Below are positions 16,331 through 25,350 of a stretch of 64,000 bases of DNA, in pieces (the first letter of the stretch is position 1; every line of letters starts with the position of its first letter). Origin of the DNA: CAWBXL01 sp963837365 (lineage in GTDB: Bacteria > Acidobacteriota > Terriglobia > Terriglobales > Acidobacteriaceae); contig CAWIMW010000008.1 of assembly GCA_963837365.1 (NCBI GenBank), forward strand, positions 1 through 64,000, read 5' to 3'. Made by a program: the position numbers and the translations under genes. The notes below the pieces were generated by a model. It saw only the letters and a list, made by a program, of their open reading frames with translations, was not told where the DNA came from and did no database searches.

Positions 16331-16375
16331 AAGCAGATTCCTCCTCTGCGCTACGCGCATTGTCGGAATGACAAA
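16331..16375. repeat. half-copy of the AAGCAGATTCCTCC / TCGGAATGACAAA repeat
   Basis: AAGCAGATTCCTCCTCTGCG, then CTACGCGCATTGTCGGAATGACAAA, matches the right arm of the 552-675 palindrome with few changes. The neighbouring 16381-16405 continues with GAGTGAGGATGACAGGG. It lies between the convergent permease and serine-hydrolase genes. Confidence 0.8.
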
Positions 16376-16438
16376 GGAGTGGGAGTGAGGATGACAGGGT
16401 TGGTGAGGTGCTAAGGCCGCTGGCCGCTGGATCAGGGA

Positions 16439-17650
16439 TCACGACTTGCCGGCGTTGTTGCCGTATTCCCAATCGTAGGGGACACCCGTGTCACCCAGGA
16501 TGAATTTGACCAGGTCGGCGAAGCCGGCTTCGGCGCGGACATCGTTTGACAGAATTACTACGCAGCGCTGGCTGGCTTCGATACAGACCATGGTGTTGGC
16601 GGTTGCGCTGTCATGTCCGCCTTTGTAGAAGCCACGGCCCTGCGGGCCGTTGAAGACAACCACTCCCAATCCTGCGAATAAATCTCGGCGCTGCTGGCTT
16701 GCCGGCAGGTCAGGGAGAAAGGTTGGGAACTGATGAGCGGTGGTGATGTGCAGTTGCGGCTTTAGCATCTCGGCGTGCGCGGATTTACTCAGGCCATCGC
16801 CCGTGACCAAGGCGGCGGCGAATTTCGCCATATCGGAAATTGTCGTGTCCATAGAACCGGAGGCGCGGACCTTGCTGCGCTGGTCATGCTCTTGCGGCTG
16901 GCCTTGATCGTTCCAGCCATCGGCTAGATGGCCGGCGAAATCATTGCGCCACGTCAGGCTGGTGCGGGTCATGCCGAGGCGGTCGAAATTGGTTTTGGTC
17001 AGATCGCCCACGGCCACGCCTAGTCCTTGCTGCTTGCGGCCGTGTTCGATGGCGAATTGCAGCAGCACCATGCCTTCGCCTGAATAGCTGTAACGCGTGC
17101 CGGGATCGTAGTGGATGTGCAGTTTGTGATCGGGTTCTATGAACGCGAAATTGGCGAAACCAGTGGAGTGAGTGAGGCACATGCGTGGGGTGATCTTCTC
17201 CCAACGCGGATCGCCAGCCAGGTCTTGGTATGGGCCGTATTTGTCCGGGAACACTGGGTCGGGGGCATAGGTTGGGAGCGGCCTGTCAAGATCGTCTTTG
17301 ATGGGTGTGTCGAGCTTGAGCTTGCCTTGATCAACCAACTGCATCACGGTGTAAGCGAAGACCGTTTTTGTCAGTGATGCGCCGTACATCACCGTATCCG
17401 TGGTCAGCGGACCACCTTTCGCGTTGCGCACGCCGTAGGCTTTCACATAGCTGACTTTGCCGTGATCGATGATCGCAACCGCCATTCCCTTGGCATGGGT
17501 GTCGGTCATGGTCTTTTGTACCTCGCCATCGATGGCGGCGGTGTTGGGAATTGTTTGCGCTACTGCCACGAGGGAAAAACAGAACGCGACCAAGCCCATC
17601 AGTAAGGCATGTATGACGATTGCCGGAGATTGGTTGTGTTGTCGGCTCAT
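16439..17650 (-). CDS. secreted serine hydrolase of the beta-lactamase class C fold
   Basis: A 403-residue precursor. ATG 17650 follows a strong GGGAGGGG site and gives a signal peptide (HALLMGLVAFCFSLVAVAQ). The catalytic SxxK is SLTK in GASLTKTVFAYTVMQ (about residue 90), with a YSYSG block in the position of the second catalytic Tyr and GGHDSATANT near the C-terminus in place of KTG. Such proteins act as esterases, peptidases or penicillin-binding-like enzymes in the periplasm; true beta-lactamase activity is not implied. The open frame extends 43 codons upstream without support. It is divergent from the DinB gene. Confidence 0.88.
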   Translation of the reverse strand: MSRQHNQSPAIVIHALLMGLVAFCFSLVAVAQTIPNTAAIDGEVQKTMTDTHAKGMAVAIIDHGKVSYVKAYGVRNAKGGPLTTDTVMYGASLTKTVFAYTVMQLVDQGKLKLDTPIKDDLDRPLPTYAPDPVFPDKYGPYQDLAGDPRWEKITPRMCLTHSTGFANFAFIEPDHKLHIHYDPGTRYSYSGEGMVLLQFAIEHGRKQQGLGVAVGDLTKTNFDRLGMTRTSLTWRNDFAGHLADGWNDQGQPQEHDQRSKVRASGSMDTTISDMAKFAAALVTGDGLSKSAHAEMLKPQLHITTAHQFPTFLPDLPASQQRRDLFAGLGVVVFNGPQGRGFYKGGHDSATANTMVCIEASQRCVVILSNDVRAEAGFADLVKFILGDTGVPYDWEYGNNAGKS

Positions 17651-17848
17651 TACCCCTCCCAGAGAAACTACGCTAGTGGGATCAGAATAGTTCCGTGGCA
17701 TGAGTATGAGGAAAGTAAATCCGCTCGAGTTGCATTCAGGAAGTTCAGCCGTTTGGGATATTACCGCAGGAAATCTCAAAATATTTGCTAGCCAAAAACG
17801 GGCCGGCTACGTCTATCCTTACTTACGATTTCAGGAGGATACGCCCGT

Positions 17849-18379
17849 ATGAAAGCTTGCCTTGCCTTAGTTGTTCTGTCCCTCTCGCTAGCCGCCTTCG
17901 CGCAAAGCCCCCAACCCGTAACTCTGCGGAGCATTTTGCTGGAGCAGTTGAAGACTACCCACAACGTCAAAGACTGGTTTGTGCCTATCAGCGTGGCGGT
18001 GGACGGGCTTACTCCCGAGCAGGTCAATTGGAAAGATGGCAAAGGAAACCACTCGGTTGGGCAGCTGACCTATCACTTGCTGTTCTGGAACCAGCGCGAG
18101 CTGGCCAAGTTTAAGGGCGAGCCTGAGGAAAAATTCAGCGGGAACAACGACGAGACCTTTGACAACTTTGACAGCAAGAAATGGGCGGATACGGTCAAGC
18201 AATTGGACCAGGTGATGGCGGACCTGGAGAAGTTTGTGGAAACCGCGGATGACAAGAAACTGGAGGCCGACGCTTCCGAAATCGCTCACATTGGGACGCA
18301 CAATGCGTATCACATCGGGCAGATGATTTTTGTGCGCAAGCTGCAAGGGGCCTGGGACCCGGATAAGGGCGTGAAGTAA
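17849..18379 (+). CDS. exported DinB-family protein
   Basis: A 176-residue protein with a signal peptide (MKACLALVVLSLSLAAFAQS). The rest is a DinB four-helix bundle: QLTYHLLFWN gives the first metal His, and GTHNAYHIGQM gives the HxxxH pair. DinB domains bind a divalent metal; enzymatic roles vary (thiol transfer, maleylpyruvate isomerase-like) and no role can be assigned. Export is unusual for DinB in general but is seen in acidobacterial sets. AGGAGG precedes ATG 17849. Confidence 0.87.
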   Translation: MKACLALVVLSLSLAAFAQSPQPVTLRSILLEQLKTTHNVKDWFVPISVAVDGLTPEQVNWKDGKGNHSVGQLTYHLLFWNQRELAKFKGEPEEKFSGNNDETFDNFDSKKWADTVKQLDQVMADLEKFVETADDKKLEADASEIAHIGTHNAYHIGQMIFVRKLQGAWDPDKGVK

Positions 18380-18405
18380 CGCGGACCGTGTTGTGGTGGC
18401 GAGAG

Positions 18406-18451
18406 AAAGCAGATTCCTCCTCTTCGCTGCGCTCATTGCCGGAATGACAAA
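18406..18451. repeat. half-copy of the AAGCAGATTCCTCC / CGGAATGACAAA repeat
   Basis: AAAGCAGATTCCTCCTCTTC, then GCTGCGCTCATTGCCGGAATGACAA, matches 16331-16375. It sits between the convergent DinB and permease genes, the same kind of place as the other copies. Confidence 0.78.
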
Positions 18452-18504
18452 AGATTTGTTAGCGGACGATTTTGCTCCGGTCGTGATGACAGGGTGTTTT
18501 AGGT

Positions 18505-21045
18505 TTATTCAGTACGCAGGGCGTTCATTGGCTCGATGCTTGAAGCTCGCCTGGCGGGGACAAATCCGGCGATTGCGGCACAGGCTGCCAGAACTACAAC
18601 TGCTGACGCCAGAGTGAATGGATCATACTTACTGACTCCGTAGAGCTGACTGGACATTAGATGTCCGCCCAGCAGGGCCACCGGGATTCCGATGGCTAGT
18701 CCTATGGCGATTTGTAGCAACGCGCCTCGCATTACCAACCCCAACACATTTCTGCGGTCGGCCCCCATTGCCATACGGACACCGATTTCGCTGGTGCGAC
18801 GGGCTACCGAGTATGCGGTCAGGCCGTAGAGACCTACCGATGCCAGGACCAGCGCCAATATTCCAAACAGCATGGCCAGGCGGGCCAGCAGACGCTCTTG
18901 GGTAAAGTTGTCCGCCACCTGGTAATCGAGGCTTTGAAAATTGTAGATGGTCAGGTCAGGATTGATGTTTGCCAGGGTGCGACGGGCCATGGATTCCAGG
19001 TCCTGTGGGTTTCCCGCAAAACGCACGGTAATGGAATTGATAAATAAAGAACGCGATTCAGCGAACTTCGCGTCTGGATCATTCATCAATGCGGCATTCA
19101 ACTGACTGAGGGGACGAAAATACATGGAGCGGACCGCCCCGCGGACATCGGTATATTTCGCATCGGCGATCACGCCTACAATTTCGTAGCTTTCAGCGTA
19201 CTTCTGATCGAACGTGCCGAAGTGCCGGCCGATCGGATCTTGGTTGGGGAAAAACTTCTTGACGAAGGTTTGATTCACCACTGCGACCTGACGCGAGGTG
19301 GCAGTGTCCTGATCGGTGATTCCGCGGCCACGAACAACAGGCTGGCCGATGGTTTCGAAGAAATGCGGGCTGACCCTGTCCCAGGACGAATTGTTATGGT
19401 CCTGCGCGCTGGGAGCAGGCCTACCTTCGATAAAGATGCCTTCTCCCCAGTTGTTGCCTTCGAGCGTGCTGTAGAGGGCCAGGCCTACACTTTGGACGCC
19501 GGGAAGCGCGGCGAACTGGCGCTCCATTTCCTCATTCAGCCTGCCGATTCTGGCAACGTCGTAACCTGCGCCAGCCGGATCGAGATGGATTACGTACCGG
19601 TTGGCAGTGGCGATGCCAAAGTTCTGGTGCTCCAAATTCTGTAAAGTCTTGGTCAAAAGCCCAGCAGCCATCAGCAGCACCAGCGACAAAGCTGCCTGGC
19701 AGATGATCAGGCCTTTTTGGGGAAGAGAAGAGCGGTCACGAGTGGAGCGGTTCACTCCACGCAGGGCCTCGGCCGGGTTGGAATGAGAGCTGATCCAGGC
19801 AGGCACGATGCCGAAAACGACTCCTGTGAGCAGGGATAGAAGGAAGGCAAAACCTAAAACGATCAGCGATGGGTGAGTATCAATCGCCAGATTTTTTGCA
19901 TTGGGAAAAGCCAATGCCAGGATCATTTGCACGCCAGCGTACGCTACCGCCAAACCTGCCAGTCCGCCGATACAACCCAGAATCACACTTTCCGTGAGCA
20001 TTTGGCGGATCAGGCGCGCGCGGGCCGCGCCAAGCGCCACTCGCACCGAGATTTCTGAGCGGCGTGTGGTGGCCCTGGCCAGCATGAGGTTGGCGATATT
20101 GGCGCACGCTACCAGCAGCACCAAGCCGGAGATGATCATCAACAGGCGCAACCCGCTGCCGGTTTCCTGCTGCATATTTTCGACGCCCGAGCCGCCACGG
20201 GTCAGGATCACATGCTGCTTGGGGATTTCTGAGTTCCCCCCGTTGCGAGTGTATTCGTCGCGGGTAGACAACCAGCTGCGGAGGCTTGCCGAGGTCTTGG
20301 CTTGCAGCGCGGCGATATTCACTCCTGGTTTGACTCGTCCAATGGCGTAGAGCCAGTTGGCAGCGGCCCGGTCCAGGATTGTGTTTTCCCCTTCAATTAC
20401 GGGCTCTGCCGAAAGAGGAATCCATATCTGCGGTGGGTCACTATCAACGCGGTCGCCGAAAAACTTGGGGGGAGCGATACCGATTACCGTGATGGGTTTG
20501 CTTTGGATGTACAGCGTCGCGCCCACTATGTTTGGGTCGGCGGCATAATCGGTTTGCCAGACTTGATAGCTGAGGACCCCCACCGGGGCTGCGCCCAACA
20601 CGTCGTCGGTGGGTAGGATTGTGCGCCCTGCGTAGGGTCCTACGCCGAAAGTGGTGAAGTAATTTCCGGAGACATACTCCGCGCGCTCGGCTTTGGCGGT
20701 TCCGCCGGCGGGGCGAACACTCATGCTGCTGTGCCCGGCCTGGAAGGCGGCCAGTTGCTCGAACTCGGGGGTGTTGTCACGGAAATGGCGGTAGAGTTCG
20801 TAGGAAAACAAATCAAAATCGCCGTCATCGTTCATGAATCCACCGTTGACGCAGCAGTCGTCGAGGTCGCCGATGCGGTACAGAGTCGAGGGATCAGCCA
20901 CCGGCAGCGAACTGAGCAGTACCGCATGAACCAGGGTGAAGATGGCGGTGTTGGCGCCAATTCCCAGGGCCAGGGTCAGGACCACCGTGATGGTGAAGCC
21001 GGGAAACTTGCGCAGTTGGCGGAGGGCGAATTTGAATTCTTGCAT
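18505..21045 (-). CDS. ADOP-type ABC transporter permease (second copy in the window)
   Basis: About 846 residues with the same plan as the gene at 13826: MQEFKFALRQLRKFPGFTIT, MacB-like periplasmic core (ALGIGANTAIFTLVHAVLL at its start), FtsX helices with LLVACANIANLMLARATTRR, second periplasmic domain, and C-terminal FtsX with LYGLTAYSVARRTSEIGVRMAMGADRR. The two proteins share the family but differ clearly in sequence, so this is not a recent tandem copy. I chose ATG 21045; the open frame begins 12 codons earlier. There is no linked ATPase. Substrate unknown. Confidence 0.9.
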   Translation of the reverse strand: MQEFKFALRQLRKFPGFTITVVLTLALGIGANTAIFTLVHAVLLSSLPVADPSTLYRIGDLDDCCVNGGFMNDDGDFDLFSYELYRHFRDNTPEFEQLAAFQAGHSSMSVRPAGGTAKAERAEYVSGNYFTTFGVGPYAGRTILPTDDVLGAAPVGVLSYQVWQTDYAADPNIVGATLYIQSKPITVIGIAPPKFFGDRVDSDPPQIWIPLSAEPVIEGENTILDRAAANWLYAIGRVKPGVNIAALQAKTSASLRSWLSTRDEYTRNGGNSEIPKQHVILTRGGSGVENMQQETGSGLRLLMIISGLVLLVACANIANLMLARATTRRSEISVRVALGAARARLIRQMLTESVILGCIGGLAGLAVAYAGVQMILALAFPNAKNLAIDTHPSLIVLGFAFLLSLLTGVVFGIVPAWISSHSNPAEALRGVNRSTRDRSSLPQKGLIICQAALSLVLLMAAGLLTKTLQNLEHQNFGIATANRYVIHLDPAGAGYDVARIGRLNEEMERQFAALPGVQSVGLALYSTLEGNNWGEGIFIEGRPAPSAQDHNNSSWDRVSPHFFETIGQPVVRGRGITDQDTATSRQVAVVNQTFVKKFFPNQDPIGRHFGTFDQKYAESYEIVGVIADAKYTDVRGAVRSMYFRPLSQLNAALMNDPDAKFAESRSLFINSITVRFAGNPQDLESMARRTLANINPDLTIYNFQSLDYQVADNFTQERLLARLAMLFGILALVLASVGLYGLTAYSVARRTSEIGVRMAMGADRRNVLGLVMRGALLQIAIGLAIGIPVALLGGHLMSSQLYGVSKYDPFTLASAVVVLAACAAIAGFVPARRASSIEPMNALRTE

Positions 21046-21239
21046 AAGGGTATTGCCTTTGTCTGGCAAGATGATTGCCAATGGTGCCGGGGTTAAGCCC
21101 TCGATTTTGCTATCAGTTAAAAACTCTTCCTGCGGTTAGACGTGTTCGTCGGTGGATTGTAATGACCGAAAATGGACAGTGCTTGGTAGTGGACAGACTT
21201 AGCTACTCGGCGCGCGGAACTCAAGGTCTCTCCACTCCG

Positions 21240-21290
21240 CCCAACCATCCGCTTCGCGGATGGTTGGGCTCCGGTCGAGATGACAGAGCT
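21240..21290. repeat. hairpin repeat with CGGTCGAGATGACAG tail
   Basis: CCCAACCATCCG (21240-21251), loop CTTCG, CGGATGGTTGGG (21257-21268) is a perfect 12-bp stem, followed by GCTCCGGTCGAGATGACAGAGCTGTGG. It is related in order and tail to 9340-9425. It sits between the divergent ADOP and SDR genes; nothing else was seen in 21046-21340. Confidence 0.7.
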
Positions 21291-21340
21291 GTGGAGTATA
21301 CGGATTCAGGTATTATTGGCGGCGATCTGGGGAGGCAGGC

Positions 21341-22111
21341 ATGTTGCTGGACGGGCGCAGTGCGGTGGTCACTGGGGCAAGTCGGGGTATCGGGAAAGAG
21401 ATTGCGCTGGAGTTGGGGCGGTCGGGATGCAAGCAGATTGCGGTGAACTATTTTGGCGATCCTCAGGCCATGGTTGATGCTACCGTCTCCGAGATTCGTT
21501 CGCTCGGGCTGGATGTGCTGCCGATCCAAGCGGACATTCGCGATCGCGCGCAGGTCGCCGGCATGTTCGAACAAGTGATGGCCCGCTTTGGCAAGCTCGA
21601 CATTCTGGTGAACAATGCCGGGGTGCAGACCTTCAAGCCTCTGCTGGATGTGACGGAAGAAGAGTGGGACCTGGTGGTGGATACGAATCTGAAAGGATGT
21701 TTTCTGTGCACGCAGCAGGCGGCCAGGTTCATGAAGAAAGATGGTGGCGCTATTGTGAACCTGGGCTCCGGGTGCAACAAGCTGGCGTTTCCGCGGCTCG
21801 TCGCCTATACCGCCAGCAAAGGTGGAATTGAAATGTTCACCAAGGAATCGGCGGTGGAATTGGGGCCCTTGGGGATTCGGGTGAATTGTGTGGCGCCGGG
21901 GGCGATTGAGTCGGAACGGACGCGGCAGGAAGATCCGGATTATGCGGGGACCTGGGCAAAGCTTACTCCTCTGCGACGGGTGGGGACATTTGCGGACATT
22001 GCTCCGGTGGTGGCGTTTTTGTGCAGTGATGGGGCCCGCTTTGTGAGTGGACAGACCATTGGGATTGATGGGGGGCTCTTCATTCAGGCGCAGTGGCCTT
22101 ACAGAACATAG
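21341..22111 (+). CDS. short-chain dehydrogenase/reductase (FabG-like)
   Basis: A 256-residue classical SDR. The Rossmann motif TGASRGIG is at about 11-18, NNAG at about 91-94, the catalytic Ser in LGSG, and YTASK with the Tyr-Lys pair at about 156-160. The C-terminal VSGQTIGIDGGLF is the standard SDR end. It uses NAD(P)H to reduce a keto group or the reverse; members of this type are often labelled 3-oxoacyl-ACP reductases or sugar/alcohol dehydrogenases, and the substrate cannot be fixed. GGGGAGG lies just before ATG 21341. It stands alone. Confidence 0.92.
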   Translation: MLLDGRSAVVTGASRGIGKEIALELGRSGCKQIAVNYFGDPQAMVDATVSEIRSLGLDVLPIQADIRDRAQVAGMFEQVMARFGKLDILVNNAGVQTFKPLLDVTEEEWDLVVDTNLKGCFLCTQQAARFMKKDGGAIVNLGSGCNKLAFPRLVAYTASKGGIEMFTKESAVELGPLGIRVNCVAPGAIESERTRQEDPDYAGTWAKLTPLRRVGTFADIAPVVAFLCSDGARFVSGQTIGIDGGLFIQAQWPYRT

Positions 22112-22263
22112 TGTTCGGCTGCTTCTCTGACATTTACGCAGCTTTACAGTTGTTCACAAAACTTCAATTTTCCTCTCCTCAGAATCAAGCGGATGGACGC
22201 ATCCGACTAATTGCACTTTCAAACTAAATGCCGGTTTAGACCGGTTGATTGAGGAGAGTCTTC

Positions 22264-22872
22264 ATGTTGCGTCGTGTCAGTGTGGTTGGGGTTTGCTTGC
22301 TGGTTGCGGTGACGATCGCCGCCGGGCAAGAGGGTCGGGCCGATGTTGCGGTCAGCGGAATGGCGGTGTTTTCCAAGAATACCTCTGGGAATGGCTTGGA
22401 CCAGGCGGTGACCAACTCGGGCGGGGTTTTGGCCAGCTTCCGCTATGCAGTTCGCGACCACTCCGGCCTGGAGTTGAACTATGGATACACCCGCAATTCG
22501 CAAGTCTACAGCAATAATGCCACCTTTACTTTTCAAGAACAGCAGGCCGGCGTTCATGAACTCACGGGCGCGTATGTATATCAGATGGACCGCAAGAAAA
22601 AACTGAATCCCTTTGTGCTGGGAGGGGGCGGCATGCTGATATTCAGGCCGATCAGGGTTTCGACTTTCAGTATTCCCGGCGCCAGTACGGATACGAAAGG
22701 CACATTCCTTTATGGTGCCGGAACAAACTACAGGCTGACGGACGCGCTCGGGCTGCGTTTGCAGTTTCGTGGACTGATCTATAAGTCGCCAGACTTTGGG
22801 GTTTCGGCTTCATCTACCGGCAGTTGGGCGCATACGGCCGAACCCTCGGTGGGCATCACTCTGCGTTTCTAG
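22264..22872 (+). CDS. outer-membrane beta-barrel protein
   Basis: A 202-residue precursor. The start ATG 22264 has AGGAG eight bases upstream and gives a signal peptide (MLRRVSVVGVCLLVAVTIAAGQ). The mature part is a series of alternating strands (GLELNYGYTRNS, HELTGAYVYQM, NPFVLGGGGMLIF, LGLRLQFRGLIY), ending GITLRF with a terminal Phe, the usual signal for barrel insertion. The size suggests an eight-stranded OmpA/OmpX-like barrel. Function unknown. Confidence 0.85.
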   Translation: MLRRVSVVGVCLLVAVTIAAGQEGRADVAVSGMAVFSKNTSGNGLDQAVTNSGGVLASFRYAVRDHSGLELNYGYTRNSQVYSNNATFTFQEQQAGVHELTGAYVYQMDRKKKLNPFVLGGGGMLIFRPIRVSTFSIPGASTDTKGTFLYGAGTNYRLTDALGLRLQFRGLIYKSPDFGVSASSTGSWAHTAEPSVGITLRF

Positions 22873-22915
22873 TTTCTACAAGGAACATCCGACCGGCTTT
22901 GCTGTTACGTTCTGT

Positions 22916-23086
22916 TCAAGTGGTGGGAAAAAAGATTGCCACAAATGCCATCACCATATTGACAGCACCGAGGGCGAAGCCGGTTTTAGCGTAAGGATCG
23001 TCACGCAACTCTTCCGAAGGCGCCCGGGCTATGGTGAGCGCCAAAGCGATTACAAACCACAATGCCCAGAAATAGGGAGAAAGCAT
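22916..23086 (-). CDS. small two-helix membrane protein, 56 residues
   Basis: A short minus-strand frame in the gap after the barrel gene reads MLSPYFWALWFVIALALTIA, then RAPSEELRDDPYAKTGFALGAVNMVMAFVAIFFPTT and stop. Two hydrophobic helices flank a charged EELRDD loop, which is very unlike chance. ATG 23084-23086 is the only start; the frame upstream is closed by a TGA about 20 codons earlier and has no clear ribosome site. Function is unknown. Confidence 0.55.
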   Translation of the reverse strand: MLSPYFWALWFVIALALTIARAPSEELRDDPYAKTGFALGAVNMVMAFVAIFFPTT

Positions 23087-23344
23087 GGGCCATCGGAATC
23101 CGCGCGGATGAGGCAGTAACGAATGGCTAGGTCACTGCACTATCTATGGTGAAGAGATGCGGTGCTGGATCGTTTTGGGCTGCCAGATTTATTGGGACAT
23201 TAATTTCTGGCAAAAAATCGGATTTTAGCAATCCAGTATTCCAGTATTAATGATGGACTCGTACAGTTTTGCATGTAGCGCAAGAAACTTTTGCTGGGGA
23301 AGAGCATCCTATGTTGCATGGGAAGTTTTAAGGAGGATTGGGCC

Positions 23345-23635
23345 ATGAATTCAACTTATGTATTCCTTTGTGGGGTGGCATGGTGCCAGTTTGGGGAAGA
23401 GGCCGCCGGAAGCGAGCTAATCCGCGCGCTGAGTTCTGCCGATAAGAAGATTCGAGTGCTGGCCCGGGCCATGCTGGGGAAAGCCGGGTTGCGGTCGAAG
23501 GCCCTAATCGGCGAGGCGATGGCGCGGCAGGAAGTTTCTACCATTCAGGCCAGTCTTTGCATGTATGAACAGGAACAGATGGCTAGTTTGCCGATGTTGG
23601 GGCGTACAGCCTTTGGAGCGCCGGCTTCGGCGTAA
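23345..23635 (+). CDS. small hypothetical protein, HEAT-like helical
   Basis: A 96-residue protein from ATG 23345, preceded by AAGGAGG at the proper distance, the best ribosome site in this stretch. The body, AAGSELIRALSSADKKIRVLARAMLGKAGLRSKALIGEAMA, reads like a pair of HEAT-type helices. The N-terminus MNSTYVFLCGVAWCQFGEE is hydrophobic but short for a signal peptide. No family recognised. A possible small gene follows at 23647. Confidence 0.65.
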   Translation: MNSTYVFLCGVAWCQFGEEAAGSELIRALSSADKKIRVLARAMLGKAGLRSKALIGEAMARQEVSTIQASLCMYEQEQMASLPMLGRTAFGAPASA

Positions 23636-23646
23636 ATGGGGAATTT

Positions 23647-23754
23647 ATGCGGACGGTTTTGATGAATGCGGTGCAACAGTTGTTCTGGTCGGTTTATACA
23701 CTCAGTGTGGGGATTGCCACTCCGGACCGGTTGCGGCGGGCGGGGTTGATTTAG
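23647..23754 (+). CDS. possible 35-residue small protein
   Basis: MRTVLMNAVQQLFWSVYTLS, then VGIATPDRLRRAGLI: a mostly hydrophobic helix with a basic end, 11 bases after the preceding stop, with GGGGAA before the ATG. It could be translated by coupling. There is no comparative support, so this is a candidate only. Confidence 0.25.
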   Translation: MRTVLMNAVQQLFWSVYTLSVGIATPDRLRRAGLI

Positions 23755-23761
23755 CTAGTCG

Positions 23762-24388
23762 TTACTCTTGAGCTCGGATCCGATTCTGCCAGTGGGACCA
23801 GACAAACCAGGCAATTCCTGCCACTAAAACTACACCAATCACCGCGTCGAATTGATGAAAGTACTTTCCCAGCTCCCGCCAGTTCTGGCCCAGCTTCAAT
23901 CCCAGCCAAGCCAGCCCGAAACACCAGGGCCACGATCCCAGGAATGTATAGATGTGAAAGCGTCCACGAGGCATGCGCGCGATTCCAGCGGGGAGCGCAA
24001 TGAACGTACGGATCACCGGCAGCAGGCGGGCGATGAAGACTGCAAGATATCCCCAGCGCAGAAAGAAATGATCGGCCCAGTCGAGTTCGCGGCGCCCCAT
24101 CAGAATCCAGCGGCCGTATTTTTCCACTAGTGGTCGTCCACCGTAGTAGCCCAGTTCGTAGGCCACCAGCGATCCCAAATTGCAGCCGATGGCGCCGGCG
24201 GTCGCGACCCAGATCAGCTTCATACTGCCTTCAAAAACCAGGTATCCCGCAAAGGGCATGATTAGTTCCGAGGGCAGCGGGATGCAGGCGGATTCGATCG
24301 CCATGAGTAGGGCGATGCCGCCGTAGCCAGTCACTCCGATGACCGATTTGATGAAGACGAAGATGACGGCGAGGATACGTTCAGTCAT
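23762..24388 (-). CDS. DedA-family membrane protein
   Basis: A 208-residue protein of the DedA/SNARE-associated family. Conserved parts are the re-entrant block ESACIPLPSELIMPFAGYLV (about 32-51), GAIGCNLGSLVAYELGYYGGR, and FIARLLPVIRTFIALPAGIARMP with the conserved Arg residues. DedA proteins act in membrane-lipid homeostasis; some flip undecaprenyl phosphate or other lipids. About five membrane helices are visible. It starts at ATG 24388 and lies in tandem after a small unknown gene. Confidence 0.92.
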   Translation of the reverse strand: MTERILAVIFVFIKSVIGVTGYGGIALLMAIESACIPLPSELIMPFAGYLVFEGSMKLIWVATAGAIGCNLGSLVAYELGYYGGRPLVEKYGRWILMGRRELDWADHFFLRWGYLAVFIARLLPVIRTFIALPAGIARMPRGRFHIYTFLGSWPWCFGLAWLGLKLGQNWRELGKYFHQFDAVIGVVLVAGIAWFVWSHWQNRIRAQE

Positions 24389-24411
24389 GAATCAGAAACG
24401 GGAGTTCTAGA

Positions 24412-24636
24412 TTAGAACGAACTTTCCTGGGTAAAGGTGTATCCCGGAAGCGAGAATCCATCGGCGCCTTTCATGGCTTTCACCCGGATCGTCGCCACAT
24501 TGGGGGCATTGGTTTCCGCCAGACGCAGGACTGCGATTTGGCTGAAGACTTCGCTGTAGACCTTGGTGACCAGGTAGTCCTGGCCGCTTACATCCTGACG
24601 CCAGACTTGACCGAGTTGAATGGACTTAACTGCCAA
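24412..24636 (-). CDS. small hypothetical protein, 74 residues
   Basis: TTG 24634-24636 has GGAGG seven bases upstream and gives (M)AVKSIQLGQVWRQDVSGQDY, then LVTKVYSEVFSQIAVLRLAE and a C-terminal part ending TFTQESSF. The ATG at 24660 has no ribosome site and would place GGAGG inside the coding region. The pattern is a small beta-rich domain, perhaps Tudor/SH3-like, but no family is recognised. The gene lies 23 bases before the DedA gene on the same strand. Confidence 0.6.
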   Translation of the reverse strand: MAVKSIQLGQVWRQDVSGQDYLVTKVYSEVFSQIAVLRLAETNAPNVATIRVKAMKGADGFSLPGYTFTQESSF

Positions 24637-24734
24637 GAGGATACCTCCACTGATGTTCAAGACTAACTAGGGGATCAGGGCGGCGTCAATTGCGGAACGG
24701 GTTACGTACGTGCCGGTGGTGCATGTTCTAACGC

Positions 24735-24805
24735 CGCGAGTCTTTACGCCTCCTTTGCGGTAGAGGTTGCAAAGCAAAGCCGCAAAGGACGCAGAGAACT
24801 ACGAG
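24735..24805. repeat. repeat of the GCAAAGGACGC(G/A)GAGA family
   Basis: ACGCCTCCTTTGCGGT and GCCGCAAAGGACGCAGAGA face each other across a short spacer. Related words occur at 30305-30385, 51830-51870 and 54180-54300. No gene is seen in 24661-24914. Confidence 0.5.
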
Positions 24806-24914
24806 CAAGGCTTAGAGCCGGTTTTATTGACATAATGACTGGATGGAAGTACGCTTTGCCGACCCAGAAACAAGCCTTTCTCCCCTATTTCTCCTGGGCA
24901 CGACTGGAGGATTT

Positions 24915-25283
24915 ATGGCTGCGAAAGCTTATACCGTCCTGGTTGGTCTGCTGTTGCTGGTGGTTGGAGTGTTGGGGCTACTCGGCAGAATTCCTCTGCC
25001 CATCCACCATAGCTGGTTTCACATCGTAAGTGGAGTCATTGCTTTGGGTGTGGCAATCGGAGCCTCGGCCCACGCCCGTACCTTTGCTCGGATCTTTGGT
25101 GGAATTTACGTTTTGCTGGCCGTGTTGGGTTTCGCGGGAGTGGCGAACCTTGGGCCGCTACATCTAGTCCTGAATGCTGTGCCAGTGCTTTATTTGCACA
25201 GTGCCGTGGGAATCGCCGGACTGCTGGCGGGTTTCCTGGGCAGGAAAAAGATTGAGCCCGTTCCGATGAAAAAGGCAGCCTAG
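24915..25283 (+). CDS. four-helix membrane protein, DUF4383-like
   Basis: A 122-residue protein. ATG 24915 follows GGAGG and gives MAAKAYTVLVGLLLLVVGVLG, then LPIHHSWFHIVSGVIALGVAIGA, FARIFGGIYVLLAVLGFAG and YLHSAVGIAGLLAGFLG: four membrane helices with conserved His residues in the first loop. The pattern fits the DUF4383 family, whose function is unknown. An earlier in-frame ATG at 24843 has no support. Confidence 0.8.
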   Translation: MAAKAYTVLVGLLLLVVGVLGLLGRIPLPIHHSWFHIVSGVIALGVAIGASAHARTFARIFGGIYVLLAVLGFAGVANLGPLHLVLNAVPVLYLHSAVGIAGLLAGFLGRKKIEPVPMKKAA

Positions 25284-25350
25284 CCCTGGACGGGCGTGGC
25301 CTGCCTTGAGCGAAGCGAAAGGACGCCCGCCCTTTCATCTGCTCCCTTAT

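Noticed and set aside
16439..17650. True beta-lactamase resistance gene
   Set aside because: Only the fold and SxxK are clear; the KTG motif is not, so an esterase/peptidase-like hydrolase is the safer call. The same holds for 33360-34565.
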